A stretch of DNA of 22,634 bases from CF-161 sp035263645 (GTDB taxonomy: Bacteria; Chloroflexota; Dormibacteria; Dormibacterales; Dormibacteraceae): assembly GCA_035263645.1 (NCBI GenBank), contig DATFRD010000456.1, positions 1 through 22,634 of the forward strand. Reading direction: 5' to 3'. The position numbers were made by a program, and so were the translations under genes. Of this stretch, positions 6,703-14,464 are shown in pieces. The notes under the pieces are model-generated. The model was not told where the DNA came from, did no database searches, and worked only from the letters and a program-made list of their open reading frames with translations. Numbering within the stretch: the stretch's first letter is position 1; the number at the start of each line of letters is the position of its first letter.

Positions 6703-8324
6703 TCGAGGGCTCCTCCCCGAGCGCCCAGGACGTCGTCGTCATCGGCGGGGGCGTGACGGGGGCGGGCGTGGCGCGCGACCTCGCGCTGCGGGGTGTGTCC
6801 GTGCTGCTCCTCGAGAAGGGCGACTGGGGCGCCGGCGCCAGCGGGGCGTCGAGCTGGATGGTGCACGGCGGCCCTCGCTACCTGGAGTTCGACCGGGAGA
6901 CCACCCGGCTGTCCAGCGTGGACGCGGGCCAGGTCGCGCGCACCGCGCGCCACCTGGTCCACCGCTGCCTCTTCCTGCTCCCGGTGCTGCCCGGCGACGC
7001 GATGGACATCGAGCGGCTGGAGACGGCGATGGAGGTGTACGACCGGTTTCAGCGCCTGAAGGGATCCCGACCTCATGTACGGCTGAGCGGCGATGAGGCG
7101 CGGCGGCTGGAGCCCGGCCTCGCGCCCGAGGTGCTGGCCGCGGTGACCATGGAGGAGTGGGGGGTCGACCCCCACCGGCTGGCCTGGGCCAACGTGCTCG
7201 ACGCGACGATGTCCGGCGCCCGCGCCCTGAACCACGCCCGAGTCGAGGGCATCCTGAGGGACGGCAGCAACGTCATCGGCGTGCGCTACCGGGCGCCCGA
7301 CGGGCAGCGGGTGGAGGCGGTGGCGCGAGTCGTGGTCAACGCGGCCGGGCCCTGGGTGCCGGAGGTGGCGGCCCTGGCCGGCGCCGAGGTCAGGCTGCGG
7401 CGGACAAAGGGGGTCCACGTGGTCTACGACCGCCGCCTCTCCAGCTTCGCCCTGGCGGCGGAGGCGGTGGACGGGCGGCAGGTCGTGCTGGTGCCGCACG
7501 GTGGGGTCACGCTCCTGGGCACGACCGACGACGACTACTACGGCGACCCGGACTCGCTCGAGGTCCTCCCGGACGAGGTCGACTACCTGCTCCAGGCGAT
7601 GGAGCGGGTGCTGCCGGACATCCGCCGGCACCGGCCGGTCCGCGCCACGGCGGGTCTCCGGCCGACGCTCTTCCAGTGGCGGGCAGCCGAGACCGATCTC
7701 TCGCGGCGCTTCGAGGTCGTCGACCACGCGCGGTCCGACGGAGCCGCCGGCCTGATCACCATCGCCGGGGGCAAGCTCTCGACGTACCGGCTGATGGCCG
7801 AGCGCACCGCGGACGCCGTGTGCGCCCGTCTCGGCGTCCAGGCCCGGTCGGTGACGGCCGCCCGGCCGCTGCCGGGCGCCGCCGGGGACCCGCCGCCGAT
7901 CGCGGAGCTGGCCCGCGAGCACGGCATCACCGCGCTGGCCGCCGCCAGGCTGGTCGGCCGCCACGGCAGCGCGGCGGCCGAGGTGCTCGACGATCCGAGG
8001 CGCGGCCGCCTGGTGTGCCGCTGCGAGGCCGTGACCGAGGCCGAGCTGGCGCACGCCGTCCGGTCAGAGCAGGTGTGCACGCTCGCCGACGCCTTCCGGC
8101 GGGTCGGGCTGGCCGCCGGCCCCTGCGCCGGCACCGCGTGCCTGGACCGCGCAGCCCAGGTGCTCGGGCACGAGCTGGGCTGGAGCCCGGCCCAGCGGCG
8201 AGAGGCCTGCCGGGACCACCTCACCGGCGTGTGGCGGGGACGGGTTCCCGTGCTCGACCGCTGGGGCTGGGCGGAGGAGGAGCTGGCGTACGGCGTGCGC
8301 CGGGGCTGGCCCGGGGGCATGTGA
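6699..8324 (+). CDS. FAD-dependent glycerol-3-phosphate dehydrogenase, GlpA type with C-terminal [2Fe-2S] motif
   Basis: This 541-residue flavoprotein oxidises sn-glycerol-3-phosphate to dihydroxyacetone phosphate. The Rossmann FAD motif VVVIGGGVTGAGVARDLA (12-29) is followed by LLLEKGDWGAGASGASS and the GlpA/GlpD signature MVHGGPRYLEF (54-64). Other family motifs are NAAGPWV (214-220), GTTDDDYYGDP (274-283) and TIAGGKLSTYR (354-364). The C-terminus has a BFD-like iron-sulfur site, LVCRCEAVTEAEL with C440 and C442 plus GPCAGTAC with C476 and C481, typical of anaerobic GlpA rather than aerobic GlpD. The start is GTG 6699, which shares GTGA with the EF-G-like stop codon. The frame overlaps the next gene the same way, so all three are probably translated in a coupled manner. 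No GlpB or full GlpC is present. Confidence 0.87.
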   Translation: MIEGSSPSAQDVVVIGGGVTGAGVARDLALRGVSVLLLEKGDWGAGASGASSWMVHGGPRYLEFDRETTRLSSVDAGQVARTARHLVHRCLFLLPVLPGDAMDIERLETAMEVYDRFQRLKGSRPHVRLSGDEARRLEPGLAPEVLAAVTMEEWGVDPHRLAWANVLDATMSGARALNHARVEGILRDGSNVIGVRYRAPDGQRVEAVARVVVNAAGPWVPEVAALAGAEVRLRRTKGVHVVYDRRLSSFALAAEAVDGRQVVLVPHGGVTLLGTTDDDYYGDPDSLEVLPDEVDYLLQAMERVLPDIRRHRPVRATAGLRPTLFQWRAAETDLSRRFEVVDHARSDGAAGLITIAGGKLSTYRLMAERTADAVCARLGVQARSVTAARPLPGAAGDPPPIAELAREHGITALAAARLVGRHGSAAAEVLDDPRRGRLVCRCEAVTEAELAHAVRSEQVCTLADAFRRVGLAAGPCAGTACLDRAAQVLGHELGWSPAQRREACRDHLTGVWRGRVPVLDRWGWAEEELAYGVRRGWPGGM

Positions 8325-8740
8325 CGGTGAGCCGCCGCGGCGCGCGGTTCCGACTGGCGATGGCCTATGGGCGGCACCGCCTGCGCCGCAGGTTCCAGAC
8401 GCCGCTGCCGTCCACGGCCGAGGACGTGCTCGCCGGCCGCGCCGAGGACCGCCTGCGGCCGGTCACGGCGGAGGAGCGGGCGCTGATGCCGCTGGCGGCC
8501 CGATGCATCGGCTGCGGCCTGTGCGCCCTCGTCGTGAAGCGGGCGGCGGGAGCGCGGCTGCCGGACCTGGCCGCCGCCTACCTCCGCGACCCCACGCTGC
8601 TGCCGGACGCGGCGGCCGACCTCGGCGGCGACCCGCCGCCGGCCGACGCGCTCGCGGCGGCGGCGGCCGTCTGCCCGGTCGGCGTCCCCCTGCCCGAACT
8701 CCTGGCCACAGCCCAGAGGCTCTCCCGGAACACCCCGTAG
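8321..8740 (+). CDS. small single-cluster [4Fe-4S] protein coupled to the G3P dehydrogenase
   Basis: This 139-residue protein has a CxxCxxC group (C62, C65, C68 in RCIGCGLC) and a distant C118-P (VCPVGVP). That pattern can hold one [4Fe-4S] cluster, as in half of a GlpC/HdrC-type ferredoxin domain. The N-terminus is basic (about 25 residues with many Arg). There is no membrane segment and no CCG domain. The start GTG 8321 overlaps the TGA of the dehydrogenase gene by 4 bases; GTG 8327 is a second option. Its position suggests it takes electrons from the flavoprotein and passes them to quinone or another carrier, standing in for GlpC. That role is inferred, and I do not recognise a named family. 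Confidence 0.68.
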   Translation: MTVSRRGARFRLAMAYGRHRLRRRFQTPLPSTAEDVLAGRAEDRLRPVTAEERALMPLAARCIGCGLCALVVKRAAGARLPDLAAAYLRDPTLLPDAAADLGGDPPPADALAAAAAVCPVGVPLPELLATAQRLSRNTP

Positions 8741-8847
8741 CCCCTCCCCCCTTGCGGGGGAGGTGGCCCGCCAGGGCCGATGAGGGGCTGAGCAAGCCCC
8801 TCCCCCCTGCGGGGGAGGGATCAGCGGCCAGGGGCCGGTGGGGGGGA
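8741..8847. repeat. two tandem copies of a G/C-rich hairpin repeat, likely bidirectional terminator
   Basis: The gap between two convergent genes is filled by two related copies (8741-8790 and 8797-8847). Each begins with CCCCTCCCCCC, turns back with GCGGGGGAGG and ends in a G-run. Hairpin 1 pairs 8743-8750 with 8756-8763 (8 bp, loop of 5). Hairpin 2 pairs 8798-8806 with 8811-8819 (9 bp, loop of 4). The first copy can also pair its outer CCCCTC with GAGGGG, giving a cruciform. Such CCCTCCCCC...GGGGGAGGG elements resemble dispersed REP-like intergenic repeats. It probably ends transcription from both sides. Confidence 0.65.
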
Positions 8848-9762
8848 CTACGCGGCCCCGGCGCCCATGTGCGCCTTGAGCCGCTCGGCCCGGCCGGCCT
8901 CGCGCAGGCGCATCATCGCCGTCCGCTCCAGCTGGCGCACGGTCTCGCGGCCGAGGCCCAGGCGCCGCGCCACCTCCTCGAGCGTCCGCTGCTCGCCGTC
9001 CTGGAGCCCGAACCGCAGCTGCAGCACCCGCCGCTCCCGCGCGGTCAGCGTCTCCAGCACGGCCTGGACCTCGTCCTTCATCAGGCTCCGCGCGGCGGCC
9101 GCCAGCGGGGACTCGACGGACGTGTCCTCGATGAGCTCTCCCAGCTCCGTGTCTCCGTCGCCGATCGGGGTCTCCAGGGACACGGGCTCGCGGGCGATGT
9201 CGAGCAGCCACGCCACCTTGTCGGCGTCCAGGCCCATCTCCAGCGCGATCTCCTCGTTGGTCGGCCGCCGGCCCAGCTCCGACCGGAGCCTGTCCGCGAC
9301 CCGCACGAGCTTGTTGATCGTGTCGGCGTTGTGGGTCGGGATGCGGATGGTCCGCGACCGGTCGGCGACCGCGCGCTGGCACGCCTGCCTGATCCACCAG
9401 GTGGCGTAGGTCGAGAACTTGAAGCCCCGCCGGTAGGCGAACTTCTCCACGGCCCGCATCAGGCCCAGGTTCCCCTCCTGGATCAGGTCCAGCAGGCTGA
9501 GCCCGCGGTTGCTGTACTTCTTGGCCACCGAGACCACGAGCCGCAGGTTGGACTCGATCATCCGCCGGCGGGCGGCCTCGCAGCCGGCCTCGATCTGCTT
9601 GGCCAGCTCCACTTCCTCCGCGGCCGTGAGCAGCCGGACGCGGCTGATGTCGCGGAAGTACGCGCGCACCGCGTCGTCGAGGCTGACGTCCTCCAACGCC
9701 TCCTCGCCCGCCTTCAGCGAAGGCTCCTCGTCGATCAGGTCGAGTGCAGTATCCAGATCCAC
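8848..9762 (-). CDS. sigma-70 family RNA polymerase sigma factor (RpoD-related, short N-terminus)
   Basis: The product has 304 residues starting at GTG 9762. Region 1.2 is at 28-60 (AVRAYFRDISRVRLLTAAEE). Region 2 is at 65-134, with the core-binding NLRLVVSVAKKY and the -10 recognition segment FSTYATWWIRQACQRA. Region 3 covers about 140-215 (IRIPTHNADTINKL). Region 4 is at 230-290, with LTARERRVLQLRFGL and the helix-turn-helix GLGRETVRQLERTAMMRL. It lacks the acidic region 1.1 and the non-conserved insert of large RpoD proteins, so it looks like a principal-like (group 2) or compact primary sigma factor. Its -10-reading helix is close to RpoD, so it should read similar promoters. It lies 96 bp downstream of the T4SS-like operon in the same direction but has its own AT-richer upstream region. 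Confidence 0.9.
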   Translation of the reverse strand: MDLDTALDLIDEEPSLKAGEEALEDVSLDDAVRAYFRDISRVRLLTAAEEVELAKQIEAGCEAARRRMIESNLRLVVSVAKKYSNRGLSLLDLIQEGNLGLMRAVEKFAYRRGFKFSTYATWWIRQACQRAVADRSRTIRIPTHNADTINKLVRVADRLRSELGRRPTNEEIALEMGLDADKVAWLLDIAREPVSLETPIGDGDTELGELIEDTSVESPLAAAARSLMKDEVQAVLETLTARERRVLQLRFGLQDGEQRTLEEVARRLGLGRETVRQLERTAMMRLREAGRAERLKAHMGAGAA

Positions 9763-9811
9763 TTGACAGACACTTTCTACCCAGGATTCGGTCCGTTCAT
9801 TCCTCTTACGG

Positions 9812-9825
9812 TTCGGCGGGCCGAA
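9812..9825. promoter_or_regulatory. palindrome upstream of the sigma factor gene, possible operator
   Basis: TTCGGC (9812-9817) and GCCGAA (9820-9825) form a perfect inverted repeat with a 2-base centre, 50-63 bp before the sigma start, in a 96-bp intergenic stretch less GC-rich than its surroundings. ATTCGG at 9786-9791 repeats one arm. On the minus strand a GAACC...CCGTAAG pair flanks the palindrome and vaguely resembles an ECF-type promoter. I cannot assign a binding protein. Confidence 0.35.
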
Positions 9826-9858
9826 TGGTTCACTACCGCCATACGTTTTTCGAGTTGC

Positions 9859-10374
9859 TCAGCTTACGCGCTCCGTGACCGGCGTGAGCCACCGGTAGCC
9901 GCTGACCCTCCAGCCGGAGCTCGCGCGCTCCACCTCACACAGGAGGAGACCCATGCTACGCGTCCCGGCAGGAGCATACGTGCTCTGCATGGTGCTCTGC
10001 GTCGCCACCAGCACCTCGGCCCGGTCCGAGCTCAGCGACTGCAGGTAGGTCCCCGCGGTCGAGCCCACCGAGACCGCCTGGTACAGCTGCAGGTCCGCGA
10101 GCGCGAGGTGGACCTGGCGGCGCACCGAGCCGGTCGCCAGGGGGGCGAGCCGGTTCTGCTGGACGTCCGGGTGGGCGTAGTCGTACGTGGTCAGCTCCGT
10201 GCCGAAGTCGCTCGCCACGCCGAGCACCGCCGCCCGGTCGGACTGACCGGCGGTGACGGCCGTACGGGTGGCGGCCAGCTGCTGCAGCGCGATGAGCGCG
10301 ATGAGGGTGGCGAACCCGAGCGCGATGGACTTGCCGACCTCGATCGGGGTCCGCCCGATGAGCCGGCTCAGCAC
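9859..10374 (-). CDS. VirB8/TcpC-like bitopic membrane protein of T4SS
   Basis: The product has 171 residues. A short cytoplasmic N-terminus (1-14) precedes one membrane helix (about 15-34, GKSIALGFATLIALIALQQL). A roughly 135-residue extracellular domain of mixed helix and strand follows. The pattern (helix with DFGTELTTYDYAHPD, strands EVLVATQ and SMGLLLCEVER, final W-R-V-S-G-Y-RW strand) fits the NTF2-like fold of VirB8, TcpC and Mce-associated proteins. Identity rests on topology and operon position more than on sequence motifs. The start GTG 10374 overlaps the peptidase stop codon by 7 bases, giving translational coupling. Its likely role is as an assembly scaffold bridging the membrane and cell wall. 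Confidence 0.62.
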   Translation of the reverse strand: MLSRLIGRTPIEVGKSIALGFATLIALIALQQLAATRTAVTAGQSDRAAVLGVASDFGTELTTYDYAHPDVQQNRLAPLATGSVRRQVHLALADLQLYQAVSVGSTAGTYLQSLSSDRAEVLVATQSTMQSTYAPAGTRSMGLLLCEVERASSGWRVSGYRWLTPVTERVS

Positions 10375-11069
10375 GGCTGCATGAAGGGCGCCGGGTCGAC
10401 GGGGGTGCCGGCGATCCGGACCTCGAAGTGGACGTGGGGCCCCGTCGAGTATCCGGTGCTGCCGGCGAAGCCGATCACCTGGCCCCGCTGCACGACCTGG
10501 CCTCTGCTCACACCGAACGCGCTCAGGTGGCCGTAGTAGTCGACCCGGTCGTCCCCGGCCACGACCCGGACCAGGTTGCCGTAGCCGACAAGCAGACCAA
10601 GGCTGTCCGTCTGGCCCGAGGCGTCGATCACCTGGCCGGCCTCCGCCGCCCGGACGGGCGTCCCCTGCGGCACCGCCAGGTCGACGCCGGTGTGGAAGTG
10701 CGGATAGCCGAACATGGCGGGCTCTCCCGGCAGCGCGCTGGGGCCGAAGGGCTGCGCCACCGCAGCACCCGGGGCCGGGCACGTCAGCTCGCCCGGCGCC
10801 AGCGGCGGCCCGCCCGCCCCGGCCGGCGCCACGAGGGGGAGGCCGTGGCTGACCCCGATGCTCACCGCCAGCACGATCGTCAGCACCGGCAGCGTGACCA
10901 GCGCGGCCAGCACCCCGAACCCCGTCAGCAGGACGGCGGCGGCCAGCTTCAGGTTCGACACCAGCGCGCCGACCACCCGGTCGGCGAAGTCCCCGGCCAG
11001 AGCGCTCAGGCCCGCTCGACCCACCGCCGCCGCGGTCCTCACCGCGCTGAAACGGACGCGAGCCCCCAC
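10368..11069 (-). CDS. membrane-anchored M23 (LytM) peptidoglycan endopeptidase of T4SS, VirB1-like role
   Basis: The product has 233 residues. Residues 40-75 are strongly hydrophobic (a membrane anchor), followed by a Pro/Gly/Ala linker and a LytM domain from about 105 to 228. The zinc ligands H126 and D130 (HFHTGVDLA) and H214 are present, with the partner histidines H181 (YYGHLS) and H212 (GPHVHFE). It should therefore be an active zinc endopeptidase acting outside the membrane on peptide cross-links. In T4SS operons this place is taken by VirB1-type lytic enzymes that open the wall for the channel. The start is GTG 11069, 7 bp after the VirB4 stop codon. The family is certain; assignment to the T4SS is by context. 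Confidence 0.9.
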   Translation of the reverse strand: MGARVRFSAVRTAAAVGRAGLSALAGDFADRVVGALVSNLKLAAAVLLTGFGVLAALVTLPVLTIVLAVSIGVSHGLPLVAPAGAGGPPLAPGELTCPAPGAAVAQPFGPSALPGEPAMFGYPHFHTGVDLAVPQGTPVRAAEAGQVIDASGQTDSLGLLVGYGNLVRVVAGDDRVDYYGHLSAFGVSRGQVVQRGQVIGFAGSTGYSTGPHVHFEVRIAGTPVDPAPFMQPC

Positions 11070-11076
11070 CCGGCGG

Positions 11077-13557
11077 TCAGGTCCCCGAGGCGAGGGCCTC
11101 GGCCGGCGCCTCCCGCTGCCCGTGGGGACGCCCGCACTTGAAGGGCTCGGTGCAGTAGAGGTCGTGCTCCGGCGCGTAGTTCACGGTCTGCATGCTCACG
11201 TGCTCGCCGGCGCCGGTCACCACCAGGCACTGGCCCCGTCCGGCGCTCTGCAGATAGCGGCCCTCGGCCTCCGAGAGGTGGAACGTGTCGATGACCCTGG
11301 CGATGTGGTCGGGGTGCTGCTTGTGGAGGACGGTGGTGGCCATGTTGGACAGGCTGGCCACGGCCTGGGGCGAGGCGAGCATCTCGGCCACGCTCTGCGA
11401 GATCAGGATGAGCTGGGTGTTGGCGTGGCGGGCGGTGCGCGCCATCTCGTCGACGAACGCCATGCCCTCCTGGTGCCTGGCCAGCGACCAGAACTCATCG
11501 ATGCAGATCACCCGCCGGCGCAGCCGCGAGGTCATCCACGCCCGCAGGTGGTTCAGGATCAGCCAGTAGACCAGCGGCAGCAGGTCGGCCTGCTCCTGGC
11601 GGACCACGCGTACGTCGAAGACCAGGAAGTCGTTCTCCAGGTCGACGTTGGTCCTCTGGTTGAACAGCGCCGCCAGGTAGCCGTGGCTGAAGCGCTCGAT
11701 GCGCTCGCAGAGGCTCGTCGCCGGCATCCTGGTGCGCTCCTCCGACCCATAGCGGTCGGCGATCGCCCGCTGGAAGTCGCTGGTCAGCGGGGGCGGCTGT
11801 GTCCACGTCTCCGGGTCGGCCGGCCTGATGCCGACCCGCTGGTAGGCGGTGGTGATCGCCCCGTCGAGCAGCTGCAGCTCCTCCTCCGGGAGATGGCCCA
11901 GGGCCAGACGCCAGAAGTTGATGAGCTGGGGCACCTTCGAGCTGAACGGGTTGCGACCGGTCTCCAGCGCCAGGTCCCAGATGTTGATCGTCTTGGCGCT
12001 GCCCAGGTAGATCGGGATGGTCTCGCCGTCGCAGTGGGAGGCCAGGGTGCCGTACTCGCCGCGCGGGTCGATCACGGCCACGTGGCTGCCCGCGATCCAC
12101 TCGTGGAGCAGCTTCTCCTTCACGTTGGCGGACTTGCCGTTCCCCGACCAGCCGAGCACGACCATGTGCGCGTTGTCCCAGGTCCGGGGGTTCAGGATGA
12201 GCATGCTCTTGGCGCTGTGCTCGCCGCCCACGATCCCGAAGAGGTATCCCTCCGGCTCGATCCGGTCGGCGGCGTTGAACGGGAACGCGGCGGCCAGCGG
12301 CCGGGTAGAGATGCCGCGCGTCTGCCGGAGCAGGTCGACGGCCTGGGGCAGCACCGAGTTGAGTCCCTGCTCCTGCCGGAAGTGGGCCCGCTGGCTGCGG
12401 AAGAACAGCCCGGCGAGCTGGTCCTCGATGGCCCTGGTGGCCAGCTCCAGCTCGGCCTCGCCGCTGCCGTACGGCGTGATGTAGAGGGCCAGGTGGTACC
12501 ACTTGGCCTTGTTGCGAAACTGTTCCTTGGCGTACGAGATGTCCTCCAGCCGCTCCTGGATCTCGCGGGCGGCCGGCGCGTCGTCGGCGACCGCCGCCAG
12601 CGTGCCGGCCAGCTCCCGCTCGTTGGCGTCCAGCCGCGTGCGCGCGCTGCCGGGGTCGAGCGGCGTGATGTGCATGCTCACGTCCAGGTTGTAGTCGAGG
12701 CTGAGGACGTCGCGGAGCCAGTTCGGCGTGACCTCGCGCGGGTAGTCCTGCAGGTACAGCGTCCGGAGGTACGTGTGGTCGCGGTTCTGGCAGTGGATGT
12801 GGTCCGGCCCGACCTCCAGGACCGAGGGGACCAGCATCTCGCGCACGTCGGCGGTACGGACGCTGAGGCTGACCAGGTCCTCGGGGCGCAGCGGGCTGAC
12901 TTCGATGGTGGTGGCCGGGGCGGAGGCCGAGCGCATCTTCTGCAGGCGCGCCATGACCGGGTCGTAGGCGTAGTAGAACATCTCCTCGATCTCGGCCGAG
13001 CCGAGCCTGCGCAGCCGGATCCCGCCGCGCTGGAGGATGCGCGCCAGCTGCTTCTCCTTGGCCCCGAGCTGGGTTGCGATCTCCTCGCGGGACGGCTCCC
13101 GCAGCCGGTCGAGCGGGGTCCTCGTGAACGGCACGACGAGATAGAAGCGCCGGTCCTTGATCTGCTTCTCGCGCGCGATCAGGCGGATCTTCTGGCGGTA
13201 CTCCTCCAGCCGCCGCTCGCGGAGCGCGCGCTTGGCTGTCCACGAGTGCCGCCACGCCTCCAGTGTCCCGAAGTACTCGTCTGGCTCGTAGATGCGGCTG
13301 CGAACCAGGATCTGCACCGGGTCGTGGAGGTACTGGAGCAGCTCGCCCATGACCTCGAGCAGCCCGAGCTGCTCGTACTGGGACTTGAGGTCGAAGTTGA
13401 CCCCACTCGCCTCCAGCACGATCCGCGGACCGTGGCCGCGCACGTGGAGGTAGCCGTTCTCGATGCGCTCCACCAGCAGGTGCGAGCGGACGTCCTCGCT
13501 CGCGCCGAGGCGGGCCGACGGCCCGCGCAGCAGCGACAGCAGGTTGGGTACCCGCAT
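11077..13557 (-). CDS. virB4: VirB4-family T4SS ATPase
   Basis: The product has 826 residues, the normal size for VirB4/TraC proteins. The N-terminal half (1-420) is the VirB4 adaptor domain. The C-terminal RecA-like motor contains Walker A GWSGNGKS (469-476), VIDPRGEYG (495-503), Walker B VICIDEFWSL (683-692) and a sensor-like LILISQSVAEM (716-726). The arginine-rich RLRRR precedes Walker B. There is no membrane helix, so it should dock at the inner face of the membrane and power pilus or channel assembly and substrate movement. The ATG at 13557 shares one base with the TGA of the upstream gene. The C-terminus (790-826) has two extra cysteines (YCTEPFKCG). It is complete, with no frameshift. 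Confidence 0.93.
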   Translation of the reverse strand: MRVPNLLSLLRGPSARLGASEDVRSHLLVERIENGYLHVRGHGPRIVLEASGVNFDLKSQYEQLGLLEVMGELLQYLHDPVQILVRSRIYEPDEYFGTLEAWRHSWTAKRALRERRLEEYRQKIRLIAREKQIKDRRFYLVVPFTRTPLDRLREPSREEIATQLGAKEKQLARILQRGGIRLRRLGSAEIEEMFYYAYDPVMARLQKMRSASAPATTIEVSPLRPEDLVSLSVRTADVREMLVPSVLEVGPDHIHCQNRDHTYLRTLYLQDYPREVTPNWLRDVLSLDYNLDVSMHITPLDPGSARTRLDANERELAGTLAAVADDAPAAREIQERLEDISYAKEQFRNKAKWYHLALYITPYGSGEAELELATRAIEDQLAGLFFRSQRAHFRQEQGLNSVLPQAVDLLRQTRGISTRPLAAAFPFNAADRIEPEGYLFGIVGGEHSAKSMLILNPRTWDNAHMVVLGWSGNGKSANVKEKLLHEWIAGSHVAVIDPRGEYGTLASHCDGETIPIYLGSAKTINIWDLALETGRNPFSSKVPQLINFWRLALGHLPEEELQLLDGAITTAYQRVGIRPADPETWTQPPPLTSDFQRAIADRYGSEERTRMPATSLCERIERFSHGYLAALFNQRTNVDLENDFLVFDVRVVRQEQADLLPLVYWLILNHLRAWMTSRLRRRVICIDEFWSLARHQEGMAFVDEMARTARHANTQLILISQSVAEMLASPQAVASLSNMATTVLHKQHPDHIARVIDTFHLSEAEGRYLQSAGRGQCLVVTGAGEHVSMQTVNYAPEHDLYCTEPFKCGRPHGQREAPAEALASGT

Positions 13558-14120
13558 CAGCGCTCCTCCGGGTCGCGCCGCCGGACCGTCACGCGGATGC
13601 GGTTGCGCGACATGTCGTGCACGATCACCAGGACCTTGTCGTCGATCGTCACGCGCAGCCCCGCCCCCTCCGCCTCGATCGTCACCGGCAGGTCGATGTC
13701 GTTGAGGGTCCTTCGGACCGGCTCGCTGTCGAGGGTGGTGTCCACGACGGGGATGACCTCCTGGCGCAGGTTGATGATCTTGCCCGACCGTTCCAGGCGG
13801 ACGCCCTCGGGCAGGTTGGCGGCTCGCTTCACCATGCGGGCGAACCGGTAGCGGTCGAGGAGGTGGGCCTCCCAGTGGCGGCCGTCCGGTGCCCTGACGA
13901 ACGCCACGACCGCGGTCAGGTAGAGCGGCGTGAATCCCAGCGGCACGGCCAGCGCTGCGGTGCCGAGCGCCGGCAGCAGCAGGCTCACGAGCCCGATGGA
14001 GGCGAGCACGCCGACGGCCAGCAGCAGTGCCGCGCGAACCGAGATCCGGCGGCCGGCGACGGTGACCGTGGTCTCGACCCGGTCGATGTCCGCCGTGATG
14101 TGGTAGATCTTCCCGTCCAT
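13557..14120 (-). CDS. VirB3/TcpE/PrgI-like membrane protein of T4SS
   Basis: This 187-residue protein sits immediately before VirB4, the usual place of VirB3, PrgI or TcpE. Two membrane helices (about 28-50 and 54-76) form a hairpin. They are followed by RAPDGRHWEAHLLDRYRFAR (76-95), which resembles the cytoplasmic segment after the TcpE hairpin. The N-terminal 25 residues and the C-terminal 90 residues are hydrophilic with beta-strand character. The extended C-terminus is longer than that of VirB3 (about 100 residues). ATG 14120 lies one base after the previous stop codon. It probably links VirB4 to the membrane complex. Class is inferred from topology and position. Confidence 0.65.
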   Translation of the reverse strand: MDGKIYHITADIDRVETTVTVAGRRISVRAALLLAVGVLASIGLVSLLLPALGTAALAVPLGFTPLYLTAVVAFVRAPDGRHWEAHLLDRYRFARMVKRAANLPEGVRLERSGKIINLRQEVIPVVDTTLDSEPVRRTLNDIDLPVTIEAEGAGLRVTIDDKVLVIVHDMSRNRIRVTVRRRDPEER

Positions 14121-14121
14121 C

Positions 14122-14454
14122 TCACCTGGCCCAGGGTGGACACACGGCGTCCGTGTGGTACGCGCTGCAGGCGGCCCGGATGGGCAGCGTGCTCGCGAGC
14201 AGCAGCGACGCGCCGACCAGGACCACGAGCGGGATGGCCAGCAGGCCGAGGCGCCACGCGCGGTGGATGAGACGGCGGAAGGACCAGGCGCTGGCGAGCG
14301 CGACGAGCAGCGACAGCCCGGTCGCCAGCAGGATCCGCTCCGGCGGGATCGTCCCGCCGCTGAGCAGCGGCACGGTCGCCAGCGCGAAGCTGCCGAAGCC
14401 GATCAGCACGACGACCCCCACCAGCACCCCGCCGGCCGTGCGCAGGCAGCCCAT
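14122..14454 (-). CDS. small three-helix membrane protein of the T4SS operon
   Basis: I do not recognise this 110-residue protein. Hydrophobic stretches at about 7-30, 41-58 and 68-89 suggest three membrane helices. RRLIHRAWR (60-68) is a basic loop, and the C-terminal tail has two cysteines (C96, C105) that would lie outside the cell if the N-terminus is inside. It is embedded between the VirB6-like gene (10 bp away) and the VirB3-like gene (1 bp away), so it is very likely part of the same machine. Confidence 0.65.
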   Translation of the reverse strand: MGCLRTAGGVLVGVVVLIGFGSFALATVPLLSGGTIPPERILLATGLSLLVALASAWSFRRLIHRAWRLGLLAIPLVVLVGASLLLASTLPIRAACSAYHTDAVCPPWAR

Positions 14455-14464
14455 TCGCCTCGCC

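Noticed and set aside
9763..9768. Perfect TTGACA on the plus strand
   Set aside because: The position 17 bp downstream reads ATTCGG, no usable -10, and no plus-strand gene follows.
10714..13851. Very long open frame on the plus strand (over 1000 codons)
   Set aside because: It is the antisense of the VirB4, VirB3-like and M23 genes. It stays open only because of high GC at third positions and encodes an Arg/Gly/His-rich sequence without motifs.
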